Assembly (NCBI GenBank): GCA_933228895.1
Contig: OW121854.1
Location: 133,095,926 to 133,159,925 of the forward strand
Reading direction: 5' to 3'
Origin: Platycnemis pennipes
Taxonomy: Eukaryota; Arthropoda; Insecta; Odonata; Platycnemididae
DNA length: 64,000 nt
Notes under the pieces: generated by a model
Databases searched by the model: none
What the model saw: only the letters and a program-made list of their open reading frames with translations
What the model was told of the DNA's origin: nothing
Shown here: positions 1 to 11,690 of the stretch, in pieces
Layout: each line of letters opens with the position of its first letter
Position numbering within the stretch: the first letter of the stretch is position 1
Position numbers and translations under genes: made by a program

Positions 1-1792
1 AAAAAATTTTTTTTTTTCCCTTGAGTCTGCATCATTTTGTCATAACATGAATGCACGTTCTTTAATAGAAATGCTGTGCCTAAATTATGTGTACGTCTTT
101 CTCATTAATTGATTGAATTACATGTTATAATCGTCACGATTGTCATCACGTCATGCATCAATGCACGGCCTCATTTACTGTGCGTCAGTTTCTCGTAGCA
201 TCTCACAGTAATCACAGTTACATACGATCACATCATCCAGCTATAAAAATGGCATCTGTTCAAAATAACATCCAACTGAAATAATTGCAAATATATGTAC
301 AATTTCAACCCGTGATCACTCTATTATTACGGAAAGCCGTTGGCATATCAACAAATAAAAGCCAAACGCCATCCGTACCTGATAGCGGTGATCTCGTCTG
401 CTCTCTGCGTAGTAGCTGTGGACTGAGACGATTTAACAACTCCAGAAAGTCTTGGGAACACACGGAAAAAACTAAGCTCAATGTAATAACAATTATAATT
501 CTTATAAAACTAAAGAAAAACACATTCCCGGAAATATAATCATAAATCACTAATGAATATTCATATCATAACAGTTCTCATTCTTAGTTTACGTCACTGC
601 TAGATTCAGATGCACCATATTTCTTTCATGAAGCTAGATTTCCTATTTTTTCGGCATCGCTTATAATATGTAGCTTTATACTCACAGGAAACTCTCGAAA
701 TTTCACATCAGAATTCATTTTAGGGTGATAATAGCAAATTATTTTAAAATGCTAAATGATCGATTCGAACGCGTTTACTACTCTCACGCTTGGAGCGGAT
801 AGCACAGATAGTAAGAAGGTATATTCTCTGAGAATACGACTATTGCTACCACGCAAAAAATTTTTTGTCGTGTCTTTGCAATGTAGCTTTAATGTGTACG
901 CAAAAGGAGCTATCTATTACGTAAAAATGTTGCTACAGATACATGATACCGAAACAAACTCCGCTTACGATTTTGAAAAAACATAAAACCCCTTGCAGCA
1001 GCTTACAGGATGCAGTATATTTAAATACATATCAGTGCTACAATGTGTTGTCCTACTTACGATCTATGCACGTTAAATCTATTTTTTTGACAAATGGTGT
1101 TTCTGATCTAGCGTTTCTTCCAGTACCGTTGTACGCTCAGACTTTGTTAAACGCGGATTTTTATTATTAATTACATGCTTCAAAATTTCAGAATACTTTA
1201 CAATGTACGATTTACTTCTAGACCATGCTGCGAAGACTAGTATACCACTACTACTAGACTACTAACTATAATACTAGACAAAATGCGAAACTTAGGAGAA
1301 AAAACAACAGGATTCTGAGGAAAAATGGTGCGCGGCTTACATGATAATCTAGAGTATGCGTGTAAGCCGCGCACCCCCATTTTTTCTCCGGCGTTTCGGG
1401 AAAAAAGGTGCGTGCTTTACACGCGTAAATACCTTGATTCTTTCCACTTACTCAATCACTTTGCACAACAAATAATTATTTTTAACAAAATGGGCCTTTT
1501 GGTTGCCTCATTGGGGACCATTACAATTTTGTTAAAGTATGCATGTAAAACTGAAAATTGTCCTTATCTCCCTATTTGCATTTTCCCACAAGTTACACTT
1601 TTTTCTAGCGGTCCTATGAGAAGTGTAAATAAGGGATTTTGCTGACTCTCTCCCAAAATCTTGTTTTGCACCCTTCATATCATAAAGAAATAACTGAAAC
1701 ATTCTAATGAGTTTACATAAATAGCAATCGAAGCATTTAGTGGAATATAATTCGCCAACATTGCCTTCTGAATTGAAGGTTTAATGTAATTA
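1..1792. other. Intronic or upstream DNA, no gene recognised
   Basis: AT-rich sequence with only short open frames lacking any recognisable domain. It lies 5' of the first Argonaute exon in the window and is most simply intron of that gene. The only clear structure is the hairpin at 1316-1388, listed separately. Confidence 0.5.
1316..1388. repeat. Imperfect palindrome (hairpin)
   Basis: The arm GGTGCGCGGCTTACA at about 1327-1341 is matched by its reverse complement at about 1361-1375. Pairing continues outward through an A-rich/T-rich stretch, giving a stem of roughly 24 bp around a loop of about 19 bases. A decayed partial copy of the arm sequence follows at about 1405-1437. No target duplication seen; origin unknown. 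Confidence 0.6.
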
Positions 1793-1837
1793 CAGTAGAA
1801 ACTCGAAATTACGATCCTCAAAATTACGATATTTTTA

Positions 1838-3035
1838 CAGGGTTTCGTTCGTCAGGGAAAAGCTGGAATCGTCTGGGAATTTTGGATTTCTGGAAAAGTC
1901 AGGGAAAAGTATTGGAATTCTCGTAACAGTCGGGGAAAAACTGGGATAGGAAATTCTTGTTATTTTTTTACCATTACATTAATGGGCCAGTCTTTTCCGC
2001 CCTGTATTTCATCAACTAAAACTAATGTCCATCACTGACGTGCATAGAATAAACCAAATCAATTCGTTGAACATTCAGTTGTGAATCTTAGTTAATTAGT
2101 TGTGAATCAGACGTACAATGTATCCCTTTTGTATATCCTTAATGCGATATTTGCCTGGTAGTGTTATTGATGATACGTAATTCATGATCACAATGTATTC
2201 CGCTCAACATGAGGAATCTGAGGCTATGTTGTTCCGAAAATTTTACCTCGCATTTTTTTTAACTTCTGATACACTGGTCTAGAGGTAGCTGGAGCACACT
2301 AGCTCATAGTAAATACGTGCTTGCAGTTCTAAAAATACTAGATGATGATTATTAAAACGGTAATAAAAGTGCGATTACACGTGTAAACAAAATCTATCGT
2401 CTTCAATTCCCATACCCTCCTTCGTGAGACAGTAAAGGCCGCTTTAAACGATATAATTTCTGTACAATTTCTAGTACAAAGGCTTGTATGAGGAAATTTT
2501 GCCGTGTAAAGAGGCAAATTGTGTGAACGCTTGTGTGAATGATTGTACAGAAAATAGAACCCGTTCTAATTACATTCAGAAAAACATACAATTTCATTCA
2601 TTTTATACAATCGTTTGTACAAGAAATTGTACAAAAAATTGTATCGTGTAAAGCGGGGCCATAAGAAGAGTCCTCCTCCCCTCCCCACCTTTCACGCTCG
2701 ACGTAATTATTAATATACCCCCATAGCTCCCTCTCGAAGCAATTTAGCCAAGTCACAAACCACCTCAAATATGACATTCCTGAAGATGATGCTGCCGTTG
2801 CTAATTGCCTCCTGTTTTTGCTTGCAGTGGTGTGCTTCCATTTTGTTTGTTTATACAAATATTTTTACATTTTTGGTTCCCTCTTACAATCAAGGGGTTA
2901 TAACCATGTTAATCAAATTGTTATTCACTTCTGAAGGTCACTCGTGCTATGCGATTTTGAACTAGTGCAACAACTTGGATTTGGTTTGTATTTTTCTCGC
3001 ACCTTAGTCATCCCCATGCCGGAGTCTGCCAGAGA
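1838..3035. mobile_element. Non-autonomous DNA element, copy 1 (CAGGGT terminus), 3' truncated
   Basis: The left end begins CAGGGTTTCG and continues with degenerate GTCAGGGAAAAG-type motifs. Internal sequence aligns over more than 1 kb with the element at 5400-9507. Homology stops near 3035, shortly before a decayed LINE. No transposase is visible. A 224-bp MITE sits inside at 2437-2660 and is absent from the other copy, which dates it as a later insertion. Superfamily uncertain; two relatives in this window have 5-bp target duplications. Confidence 0.75.
2437..2660. mobile_element. Short MITE, copy 1
   Basis: A 224-bp element with terminal inverted repeats of the form GGCYGCTTTAMAC followed by AT-rich ATACAATTTCTTGTACAA-like repeats. 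It interrupts the larger element at 1838-3035 at a point where the related copy near 6010 runs uninterrupted. A sister copy lies at 39066-39294. TTA/TAA-rich flanks hint at a Tourist (PIF/Harbinger) origin, weakly supported. Confidence 0.75.
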
Positions 3036-3174
3036 ATACCAGGGGCACAACTTTATCCTACTGTATCAGGGAACTGATTTCTTACTAAAAAGGTTTGCAC
3101 CATCCTTGTACAGATTTTTCGTTGAATTTGAGATGGAGAAATGGAACAGCCCATGTTGCAGAATAAAAACAAGT

Positions 3175-4391
3175 TTTATTCACGTCAACAACAAGGATCA
3201 TCTACAGAAGAATAGAACAAAAAGCAGAGAAGTTTTTGGATGAAGATCAGTTCTGATTCAGGAAAAGTAAGGGAACAAGAAAAGCAATGTTGGCCCATAG
3301 GCTGCTCATTGGGAAGAGAATGGAGAGGAACAAACCAACGTTCATCGCATTTGTGGATTTAGAGAAGGCTTTTGACAACGTGGATTGAGATTCAATGCTT
3401 GGAATTCTGAAAGGCATTGGAGTGTCCTACAATGATCAAAGAATATTCCACAGTTTGTATTAAAGCCAGGTAGCTATGATTAAATGTGGACCCAGCTGTG
3501 AAGAGGCAAGAATAAGGAAAGGAGTGAGACAAGGCTGTGCATTGTCTCCCGTAATTTTTAATGTTTTCATCGAGAGAGCCATCAATGCGAGAGAAGTCTT
3601 CTGGAGTGAATAGCCATGGAGAAAAAATGAGCATGCTGTGATTCACTGATGACATAGCACTCGTAGCAGAGACAGAGAAGGATCTGAATAAGACTAATAA
3701 CCATGGAAAGGACAGTAGCCAGATATCATTTGAATATCAATAAGCAGAAAACTAAGATATTGGTGTGCAGCAAGAGAGAAGAGGCCAAAACCAACGTTAA
3801 ACTAGGAAAACAAAAACTGGAAGAGGTGAAAGAGTTCCGTTACCTGGGAAGCCGAGTAACCAACAATGGACAAAGCAAGAAAGAAATAGTAGAATAGCCC
3901 AGGCAAAGAGGACATTCTATCAAAAGAAGAACCTTCTTACTACTGGAAATATGAGCTTAAAAATAAGGAAACAGATAATCAGAACGTACATCTGGAGCAT
4001 GATTCTTTATGGCAGTGAGGCATGGGCGATGACAGCAATGGAGAAGAAAAGGGAGGAAGCATTCGAAACGTGGTGCTACAGAAGAAGGATGAAGATGAAA
4101 TTGAATCACGGAGTAAGTAATGAGGAAGTCCTAAGAAGATTGGGAAAAAGAGAAGTCTGCTGAAAACTCTAAGAAGAAGATGGGTCAACCCAATCGGCCA
4201 TATCTTAAGACACGGTGGCCTGATGAAGACAATCGTCAAGGGAAAAGTGAACAGGAAGAATGGCAAAGGAAGGCCCCATATGAGATGTATGGGGCAGGTT
4301 GTAAAGAATGTGAAAGAGAGGAACTGCGTTAATATGAAGAGGTTGGCTGATAGAAGAATCTTGTGGAGGGCTGCGTCAAACCAATCCTAGG
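3175..4391 (+). pseudogene. Decayed non-LTR retrotransposon reverse transcriptase
   Basis: Fragments of one reverse transcriptase appear in order on the plus strand with stops and frameshifts. They are a fingers region with FVDLEKAFDNVD, a mutated catalytic block reading FTDDIALVAET (stop just upstream), a thumb region at 3703-3897 (KILVCSKREEAKTNVKLG), and a C-terminal block at 3951-4163 (ILYGSEAWAMTAMEKK). The C-terminal 'GRPHMRCMGQVVK'-type tail ends at a TAG near 4391. The family is the widespread 'endonuclease-reverse transcriptase' LINE of arthropods, probably RTE- or I-like; clade not resolved. Endonuclease domain absent, so 5' truncated. Not functional. Confidence 0.85.
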
Positions 4392-5032
4392 ATTGTTGAC
4401 CCATGATGTTGATGAACAAAGCCTATCAATTTTTATTGGTTTTTTGACAGTACTATTTCTTCAAAAAGAAATGTAGTATTGAACCTGTGTTTATGGGCAA
4501 CATAGTAACTTGGTTGCCTCTTCCATAAGGGTCATCAAGGGGAAATAGCAACTGTATATAATGTTTTTGTATGGTAAGTAAATTGTATAAATATGTTGTT
4601 AAATATAAATTTTGCTATATATATATATAAAATATAAATCTGCAATTTGAATGGTTAGGACCATAGACACAGTTGGTTATCGGGAGCTTTTCGTTATAAA
4701 GTGGTTTGTTAAATAGAGGTTTTACTGTAATTCTTTATTTTCCAGAAGACATATAAGCATGCAATGTATGTGAATGTATGTATATACTTTTTAGTATTCA
4801 AGGTGTGTGAGTATTCTTGGACAGGACTCTCACGTTTCTAATCTCGGCAAAATAATGAAAATTAAAATAAAATTTAATGTCAGAGGAATTTAGTTTGCCC
4901 TTAATTTCACAAAAGAGCTGCAAAAATCAAATCCTCATTTATTTTTGAAATTTGGATGCATGAATGTCTGGATAGTGAACATGTGGTTAGCTATAATTAT
5001 TTATTGATGCAAATTCCTGATTTAATTTTTAG
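4392..5032. other. Intron sequence before the Argonaute exon
   Basis: No gene seen. Contains a short TA run at about 4617-4632. At about 4634-4732 lies a terminus-like sequence ending GAGGTTTTACTGTA, which resembles the end of a Tigger/pogo-type element (CAGTAAAACCTC on the other strand). The last bases, TTTAATTTTTAG, form the 3' splice site of the next exon. Confidence 0.5.
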
Positions 5033-5152
5033 CTTTGCTCTGTTGCTCATGGCCAACCAATAATGAGAAAGTTGAATGAATTTCAAACAACAAAAATGAT
5101 CCGCCAAGCTGCTACTCCAGCGCCAGTAAGAAAAGGAAAGATTGAAGATGCG
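5033..5152 (+). CDS. AGO2: Argonaute-2 exon A (end of PAZ domain)
   Basis: Argonaute-2 is the slicer of the insect siRNA pathway: it binds small RNA and cleaves complementary viral and transposon RNA. This 120-bp exon encodes 40 residues beginning LCSVAHGQPIMRKL and ending VRKGKIEDA. These fit the insect AGO2 segment just after the PAZ core, where the typical pattern is 'LC-ha-GQ ... MI+ AAT-- RK-KI'. It is bounded by a TTTTTAG acceptor at 5031-5032 and a GTAAGT donor at 5153, and both ends are phase 0. It resembles AGO2 rather than AGO1 (which has a longer 'R-REINNLV' version). The next in-phase coding piece of the protein lies 39.7 kb downstream. Earlier exons lie upstream of the window. 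Confidence 0.88.
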
Positions 5153-6593
5153 GTAAGTATTTTTTAATCATATGTTTGTTCAGAAATAAGCAATCAGTGA
5201 ACAATTTGTGCTTGTTCTGTAAATGTATAATGCATGTATAAAATGTTGTTCTTACACATCTGTGAAAAAAGGAAACAGAAAGCATGTTAATATGCTTTCT
5301 CACGTCATCTGAAATTAGGGATTGAAGTCTACTTTGCTTTACTTCAAATGGAGATGAGGTGTAACTTTAAAACCTCCAATTTTGACAGTTGTATTTGAAC
5401 AGGGTGGCGATCGTCAGGAAAAACTGGGAAAACTAGGAATTGTCCGGGAATTTTGGAAATCTGGAAAAGTCAGGGAATAGTCATGGAATTCACGTAACAG
5501 TCAGGGAGAAACTGGGATAGGAAATTCTCCTTATTTTTCTACCATTACGTTACCAGGCAGTCTTTCCTGCCCTTTATTTCACCAAAACATTTCGCCAACT
5601 AAAACTAGTGTCCATCGCCGAAGTGCATAGAATTAGCCCCGTCAATTCGTTGAACATTCAGTGGTGAATCTTAGTTATTTAGTTGTGAATCAGTCGTACA
5701 ATGTATCCCTTTTGTATATCCTTAATGCGATATTTGCCTAGTAGTGTTAAAATTTATGATCATCGTGTATTCTGCTCATCACAAGGAATCCGCGGCTATG
5801 TTTTTCGGAAGATTTTATCTCATGTTTTTTTTTTAACTTCGGAGACTCAGGTCGAGAGGTAGTTGTAGCACACTAGCTTGTAGTAAATACGTGCTAGCAG
5901 TCCTAAAAATACGAGACGTCGATTATTAAAAAGGTAATACAAGTACGATCATACGTGTAAACAAAATCTTTCGTGAGATCATCTTTGATTTCCATACCCC
6001 CCTTCGCGAGACCATAAGAAGAGTTCTCCTCCCCTTTCCACCTTTCACGCTCGACGTAATTATTGAATGGCCCCCTGGCTCCCTTTCGAATCAATGTAGT
6101 CAGGTCACAAACCACCTCAAATATGACATTCCTAAATATGACGCTGCCATTTCTAATTGCCTCCTGTTTTCACTCGCAGTGGCACGATTACGTTTTATTT
6201 GTTTATACAAATATTTTTTACATTTTTGGTTCCCTCTTATAATCAAGGGGTTACGACCACGTTAATCAAATTGTTATTCGCTTTTAAAACTCGTGCCATC
6301 CAATTTTGATCCAGTCCTAGTCCTATTTTTCGCGTAGCTTAGTGATACCTGTGGCGGGGTCCGCCAGTAAATTGGCCATTAACTTTCCCTTTGATGCCTT
6401 TTCAGTACACTTCATCTTCCCAGAACTACCACGACACGCCACCTCTTACTTGAAGAATTAGACATTTTCAATTTGTAATTTTACCATAGGAGCATACACA
6501 GCTAGGGAAATATGATACACGGCCGCGAAAAATGTATTAAAAGTGTGTACAATTTGTGTGAGGGCTTAACTTGTGAAGGTTTAATATATTTTT

Positions 6594-6711
6594 TGTTAAA
6601 ACTGCCAGGTCTATTCTTTAACCAGTTTATTTCACGACTAGTCAGCTTGGGTACAAGCGTACATATATAAACACATAGAAGCAAAAGAGTGACGAAAAGC
6701 ATATTACAACA
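6594..6711 (-). repeat. Copia 3' LTR
   Basis: 118 bp, TG...CA bounded, nearly identical to 9169-9286. On the minus strand it is preceded by a purine-rich stretch (AAATAAGGCGGAG, about 6712-6724) suited to be the polypurine tract. Confidence 0.93.
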
Positions 6712-6755
6712 CTCCGCCTTATTTTAATTTTAACTAGATTTTGGCAAAAGAAAAA

Positions 6756-8939
6756 TTAAAATACATTGAGCATATACCTAAGCTTTACAAAGGGTGGTTT
6801 TGGAATTCCTTTGGTCAGAATATCAGCCTTCTGATCTTTACTGGAAACATAACGAATTCTAACAATTTCTCTCAACACAAGATCTCTTACAAAGTGATAC
6901 TTCACATCAATACACTTAGAACGCTTCTGCTTCCATCGAGTTACAGATTTTATACAAGGTTGATTATCTTCACATATATTTACAGGATATGGAACATCAA
7001 TGTGAAAATCTTCTAACAGAGAACATATCCATAAAAGTTCACTGCAAGCCTCACTCAAGGATATTAACTCAGATTCCAAAGTTGATCTGGCTATTATAGT
7101 TTGTCTCTTGGTATTCCATGATATTAAAGAACCATGTAATTCAAAAAGAAAACCTGATGTAGACTTACGATCTTCATCGTTAGCCCAATTAGCATCAGCA
7201 TATCCTACTAACACATCTGAGACAGACTTAGGATAGAATAGTCTTACATTTAAAGTCCCTTTTAAATAGCGTAAAATTTGGACAAGACCAGTCCATTGAT
7301 GAATTGTAGCATTACCTTGAAAGCGACTGTAAAAATTAACAGCAGCACTGAGATCTGGTCTTGAGGTAAGAGTAACATACATAAGACATCCCACCAGTTG
7401 TTTATATGGCTTGCTATCAATAATACACTCCTGATCAGTGACATTCGAATTTGGATTAGGTACCAAAGGAATAGACACAGGATAGCAATCCTCCATGCCA
7501 AAGCGTTGTAATAATTTAATGATATATGCCTCTTGACTCAGGAACATACCTTCCCTAGATCTTTCAATTTTTACACCCAGAAAGAAGGAGAGGGGTCCTA
7601 GAGCTGAAACTTTAAATTCATTCAGAAGAGACTTCTTGACATGATTAAGAGTGTTAACATTATTTCCAGCTAGAATAATATCATCTACATAAATGAGTAA
7701 ATAAACAATTATTGGAGTTTCAATGAAGGAATATAAACAATCATCACATAGAGAACGTTTAAAACAAAGACTCTTCATAAAGGTGTCAAAATGATCATTC
7801 CAGGCCTTTGGAGCCTGTTTCAAACCATACAGACTTTTACGAATTTTACACACATACGGAAATTCAATATTAGATCCAATAGGAGGATCCATATAAATAT
7901 CTTCTGATATTTCACCATGCAAGAATGCATTTCTTACGTCAAACTGTTCAGCATACAAATCTTTAGCATTTATTATAGCAAGTAATGTTCTAATTGTGAC
8001 CGGATGAGCAACAGGGGCATAGGTCTCCTCATAATCTACACCTCTGGTCTGCTGACAGCCTTTAATTACAAGTCTAGCTTTGTAATTAATATTTTCATCC
8101 TTATCCATCTTAAGCTTAAAAACCCACTTATTCTGCAAAGGTTTCTTGTTATGTGGTAATTCAGTTACAGCCCAAGTTTCATTTTCATAAAGTGCATTCA
8201 ATTCCTCGTCTACAGCTTTGTACCAATGTTGTGCATCCAGTCTACCTGAAATCTCTTCGTATGACAATGGAACATCGTCTAAAAATGTCTGAGAGATACT
8301 GGCACACATAGCATAGGCAAAACTACTTCCCACAAAACTGCTTCCCACAACATAATCTTTATGCCACTCAGGTTTTTGCCTACTTTTACCTGTTCTAAAG
8401 GGAATTTCATGCACATCAGGACCTAAACTTTCTCCGCCTGACTCAGGGAACTCATCAAATGTTTCTACAGTATTTCCTTTAATCTTTCCTTCTTCACAAT
8501 TCTCTACATCATCTCCAAATAGCAATTTATTGTCATTAAAACTAACAAGCTTAAAGTTCTTTAATGCTGACAGTTCATCAAAAACGACATCTCTACCCAA
8601 TACAATCTTATGCAACTTAGGATTCCATAACCTGTACCCTCCATTACAGTAACCCACCATAAACACCTTTTCTGCCCTAGGAGCAAATTTTTCTGAAATT
8701 AATTCTGAAGGTAATTTGAGGCTGGCCTCTCAACCAAAAATTCTCATGTTACTCAAATTAGGTTTATTTCCATACCATTTTTCTGCAGGTACTTGGGAAC
8801 TGAGAGCTGTTGTAGGACACCTGTTTAGAACATAGGCAGCTGCCTTCATAGCTTCACTCCAAAAACCTTTAGGAAGATTTGAACTCAGCAACATACAACG
8901 TGCCTTTTCCACCAGACTACGATTCATGCGTTCAGCCAC
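6756..8939 (-). pseudogene. Copia pol remnant: C-terminal integrase, reverse transcriptase, RNase H
   Basis: A 636-residue open frame (8666-6756) holds the reverse transcriptase and RNase H. Landmarks are KWVFKLKMDKDENINYKARLV, the AFLHG motif, YGLKQAPKAW, the catalytic box YVDDI, and RNase H motifs YADANWANDEDRKSTSG and ESELISLSEA. Upstream in the same frame lie the last residues of the integrase core (MNRSLVEKARCMLL, then AAAYVLNRCPT), separated by one TGA at about 8730 where the family normally has Cys. The catalytic part of integrase is deleted. RT and RNase H look intact; mobilisation would need other copies. Confidence 0.93.
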
Positions 8940-9115
8940 TCAATTTCTTCCTTCGTTGCCTCCTTTTCCCCAGCAGGAACAATTTCTAGTACGGGCGGAC
9001 TTTCTACGCATTCGCGTAAAGCATAATAATCTAGAAGAATCTCTACCCGAAACTTCCACGAATCGTAATTCGTGCCATCGAACAAAGGTATTTTTACTGA
9101 GTCGCCTGCCTCCAT
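8940..9115 (-). pseudogene. Copia gag N-terminal fragment
   Basis: From an ATG at 9115 the minus strand encodes about 58 residues including KIPLFDGTNYDSWKFRVEIL, the characteristic start of Copia Gag. It then runs directly into the integrase remnant at about 8940, out of frame. The remainder of gag and all of the protease have been lost in one deletion, probably at a short shared GAGTGG sequence. Confidence 0.85.
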
Positions 9116-9154
9116 TTCGGATACACCACGGATAATAGGTACACCACGATTAAT

Positions 9155-9168
9155 CTGGGCCCATAACC
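9155..9168 (-). promoter_or_regulatory. Copia primer-binding site (internal initiator tRNA-Met type)
   Basis: The minus strand reads GGTTATGGGCCCAG directly after the LTR. This is the sequence known for Drosophila copia, which is primed by a fragment of initiator tRNA-Met ending in the anticodon region rather than by the tRNA 3' end. Confidence 0.85.
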
Positions 9169-9286
9169 TGTTAAAACTGCCAGGTCTATTCTTTAACCAG
9201 TTTATTTCACGACTAGTCAGCTTGGGTACAAGCGTACATATATAAACACACAGAAACAAAAGAGTGACGAAAAGCACATTACAACA
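9169..9286 (-). repeat. Copia 5' LTR
   Basis: 118-bp partner of the LTR at 6594-6711, with about three base differences. The primer-binding site follows directly on its internal side. Confidence 0.93.
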
Positions 9287-9507
9287 TTTTTTCATTAGGG
9301 TGGAGGTTCCATATATTTTTTTCATTCTCATAGCTTTTAATGTATTGATTCCAGATTTTAACATTTTCTGAGATTTGGCAAAATTTAATTCAGCAGAAAT
9401 AAAATATTCCGATAATAAGAGACCTTTTGGCGATCAGTCAGGGAAATTGGTAAAGCCGTCAGGGAAAAGTCAGGGAATTTGAAAATTGGTTATCAGTTGC
9501 CACCCTG

Positions 9508-11200
9508 TTGAAGGAAGTTTTGAATAGTTTAAATGACATAAATTAATCGAAGGATAAAAAACTGTATTGAATGAAAAAAAGTTACAGTATCGACTAAATA
9601 GGGGACGAATAGCATATTTCCCAAATCTCAGTATTAATCATTAATCAAATATTCAAATGCCTCTAATTTTGAACACCTCAAAGACTAAAATTGCAATTAA
9701 TATGTAAAATATTATTCTGCTGAATTATTTTTTTGCATGTTGAAGTAAAAAGCTATAACTTCATTAAATTAAAGAATGTAATTCTGGTTTTCAAATTTCC
9801 TAATTTTAATGACATAACTTTACTACTAATAATGGAATGTTGAATACATTATCTTTTATAAGTGTTAAGTAATAGGCAAGCAGAAAGTGTTAATATTCCT
9901 TCAAGTCCTGTTTAGTTTTGAATTGACCTCAAACCAGTTGCAAATTTCAAGTTCCATTTTGTTTCTATCCATGGTGGTGAGCAGTCATATGACATATATT
10001 TGTTGAGCCATAAGTTTTTAGCGAAAAATTTCATTAGTATGGCAAAAATAACGATTAGCAGAAATCGGCATAGCTGAAATGTTAGATCTTAGTGATGAAG
10101 TCAGTTATGAGAGTGAGGAGATTTTAGGGTCTGTTTAAGCAGTCACTGGACATTGGTATCAGAAGAAAGACAGTGGAGCAACTCTCCTATAGCAACAGCT
10201 CCCAAGAGGACAGCAACATTGAGGAACCTCAGGCCAATGGACTCACTTTTCTCACTCTTTTCAAAACACTCACTATTCCTCACTTTATTTGAAAAACGCT
10301 CACTATTATCCAGTTGTCTCTTTCGGGAGCCACAGAGTGTGGAGCTTTGTCGTCCGAGCTTTTGTATCCATTGCTGGCCACATCATCAGGGTTAAATACC
10401 TAAGAAGAAGTAGCATCTTGGCTATTATTTATTGGGGAGACATGCCCCCCTCCCTTAGCCTTATTTGGCATTGTCACTCTTATCCTTTCTTTCCCCGCTT
10501 GCGCCATCATCTGACCTTTGACCTTTCGTTTATTTTACCTGGATGGGTTAAGACAATCTCGTCCTCTCTACCACCCACCCAGGGCTCAATTGTTGGTACA
10601 GAGTTTTAGTCATGTCAAGGCATTTGGCGCGCAAGCCTTGGTTTCGTTCTTGGTTCATTTAACAGTTTATCAAGTCCTTGTTCATTTGGTTGGTCTTGAA
10701 TGGTAAAATTTCATATCACAGTTTTGAAAGACATTGGGGTGATTTATCACAGATTGTTTTAATCAACTTTGCGCTTTCACGGTGTTGACTTCGGTTGCTG
10801 CATTTGTTCGATTCGGGCACTTCGGAATCAGGTTATTAGCTCCGGTCGTGCAGTTCCCGCCAACAGAATGGTCCGTGATGCTTAAAAGACAAAAATTAGA
10901 TTTTTTTAAAAACACATCAAGCTTCAGATGAATATGGTGCTACATTATTAAGAGTTGGTAAAATCAGGTGGTAAAAGTGCTTAAAAATGCAGTATGAGTA
11001 GGCAATAAATTTATAAATAAATAAATAAATGAATAAATAAGTAAGTATATACATAATGAAATGGGTGGATAGTAAGTCATTGAAGTTGAATTATAGCACT
11101 GTGCATCAAAGTAAAATGTGCTTAAAATTGCGAAGTGAATAGACGATAAATAGATATATGCTTTAAAGAACCATATACAGTAAAAAAAAAAAAATCTGGT
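9508..11200. other. Intron sequence without a recognised gene
   Basis: AT-rich, short frames only. Holds an (AAAT)n microsatellite at about 11006-11045 and an A run near 11183-11194. No element ends were convincingly identified. Confidence 0.5.
11006..11045. repeat. (AAAT)n microsatellite
   Basis: About nine imperfect ATAA/AAAT tetranucleotide units, visible by eye. Confidence 0.85.
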
Positions 11201-11690
11201 GAATCATCTTGGAGCCTCGGTGTTTGGAGGGCACTCCCTTGGGTGTGGCGGATGAAGAATCCTCTTCCATGTGGCGCAGAGTTTAATGCCATTGTCACGG
11301 TTGAAGTTGTTCGGCTGTTTTTCTATTTTGACCGCTTCCCGTATTAATCTTGGGTAATAGTGCAGTTCTTTTGGTATTAACTGTGTCTTGTCCGATAAAA
11401 TATTATGCTTGATGCCTGGACCTCCAGAGGATGCATGTTTGGCGACTGCAGAATCCTTAGTGCTCCTGTGAATGATCGCTCAAAGAACACCAGAGTGAAC
11501 ACCAAAAACGGACCACCAGCTTCCTCGGGGCGTCCCTGGAAACAGTTTCAGCCGGCTAATGGTGGCCGTCTGCTTGTGGGGTTAACCTCCCCTCTCGTGG
11601 AAATCCTGGGTTCCGAAGGATTCCAGGAACGCCACCCACAACCGGCCCTTTTCGGATCAGGGGCCTAGTAGAGTTGGGTGTGGCAAATCT

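Larger units (their letters stand above)
6594..9286 (-). mobile_element. Copia (Ty1/Copia) retrotransposon, internally deleted
   Basis: Two 118-bp LTRs (6594-6711 and 9169-9286), each TGTTAAAAC...TTACAACA on the plus strand, flank a minus-strand coding region. A run of at least five T flanks both ends (6589-6593 and from 9287), fitting a 5-bp target duplication. The primer-binding site abuts the 5' LTR at 9155-9168. Total length is 2.7 kb against roughly 5 kb for intact Copia elements: most of gag, the protease and the N-terminal half of integrase are gone. LTRs differ at about three positions, suggesting a fairly recent insertion. It sits inside the DNA element at 5400-9507, antisense to AGO2. 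Confidence 0.95.
5400..9507. mobile_element. CAGGGTGGC-ended DNA element, copy 2, split by Copia
   Basis: The left terminus is CAGGGTGGC at 5400 and the right terminus is its inverted form GCCACCCTG ending at 9507. TTGAA flanks both ends as a 5-bp target duplication. Subterminal regions carry repeated GTCAGGGAAAAG and GTCAGGGAATTT motifs in opposite orientations. Internal sequence matches copy 1 (1838-3035). A Copia element occupies 6594-9286; without it the DNA element is about 1.4 kb with no transposase frame, so non-autonomous. The same terminus type and a 5-bp duplication recur at 21804-24431. Confidence 0.82.

Noticed and set aside
1793..4732. One large Tigger-like element with ends at 1793 (CAGTAGAAACTCG) and 4732 (GGTTTTACTGTA)
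   Set aside because: The two termini are only loosely similar and other elements fill the interval; independent fragments are more likely.
1..5032. Search for the preceding AGO2 exon (PAZ core)
   Set aside because: No segment with the expected PAZ-core pattern and splice sites was found; the exon is presumably upstream of the window.
6741..7016. Plus-strand 91-codon frame in the Copia region
   Set aside because: Opposite strand of the Copia RNase H region, no domain.
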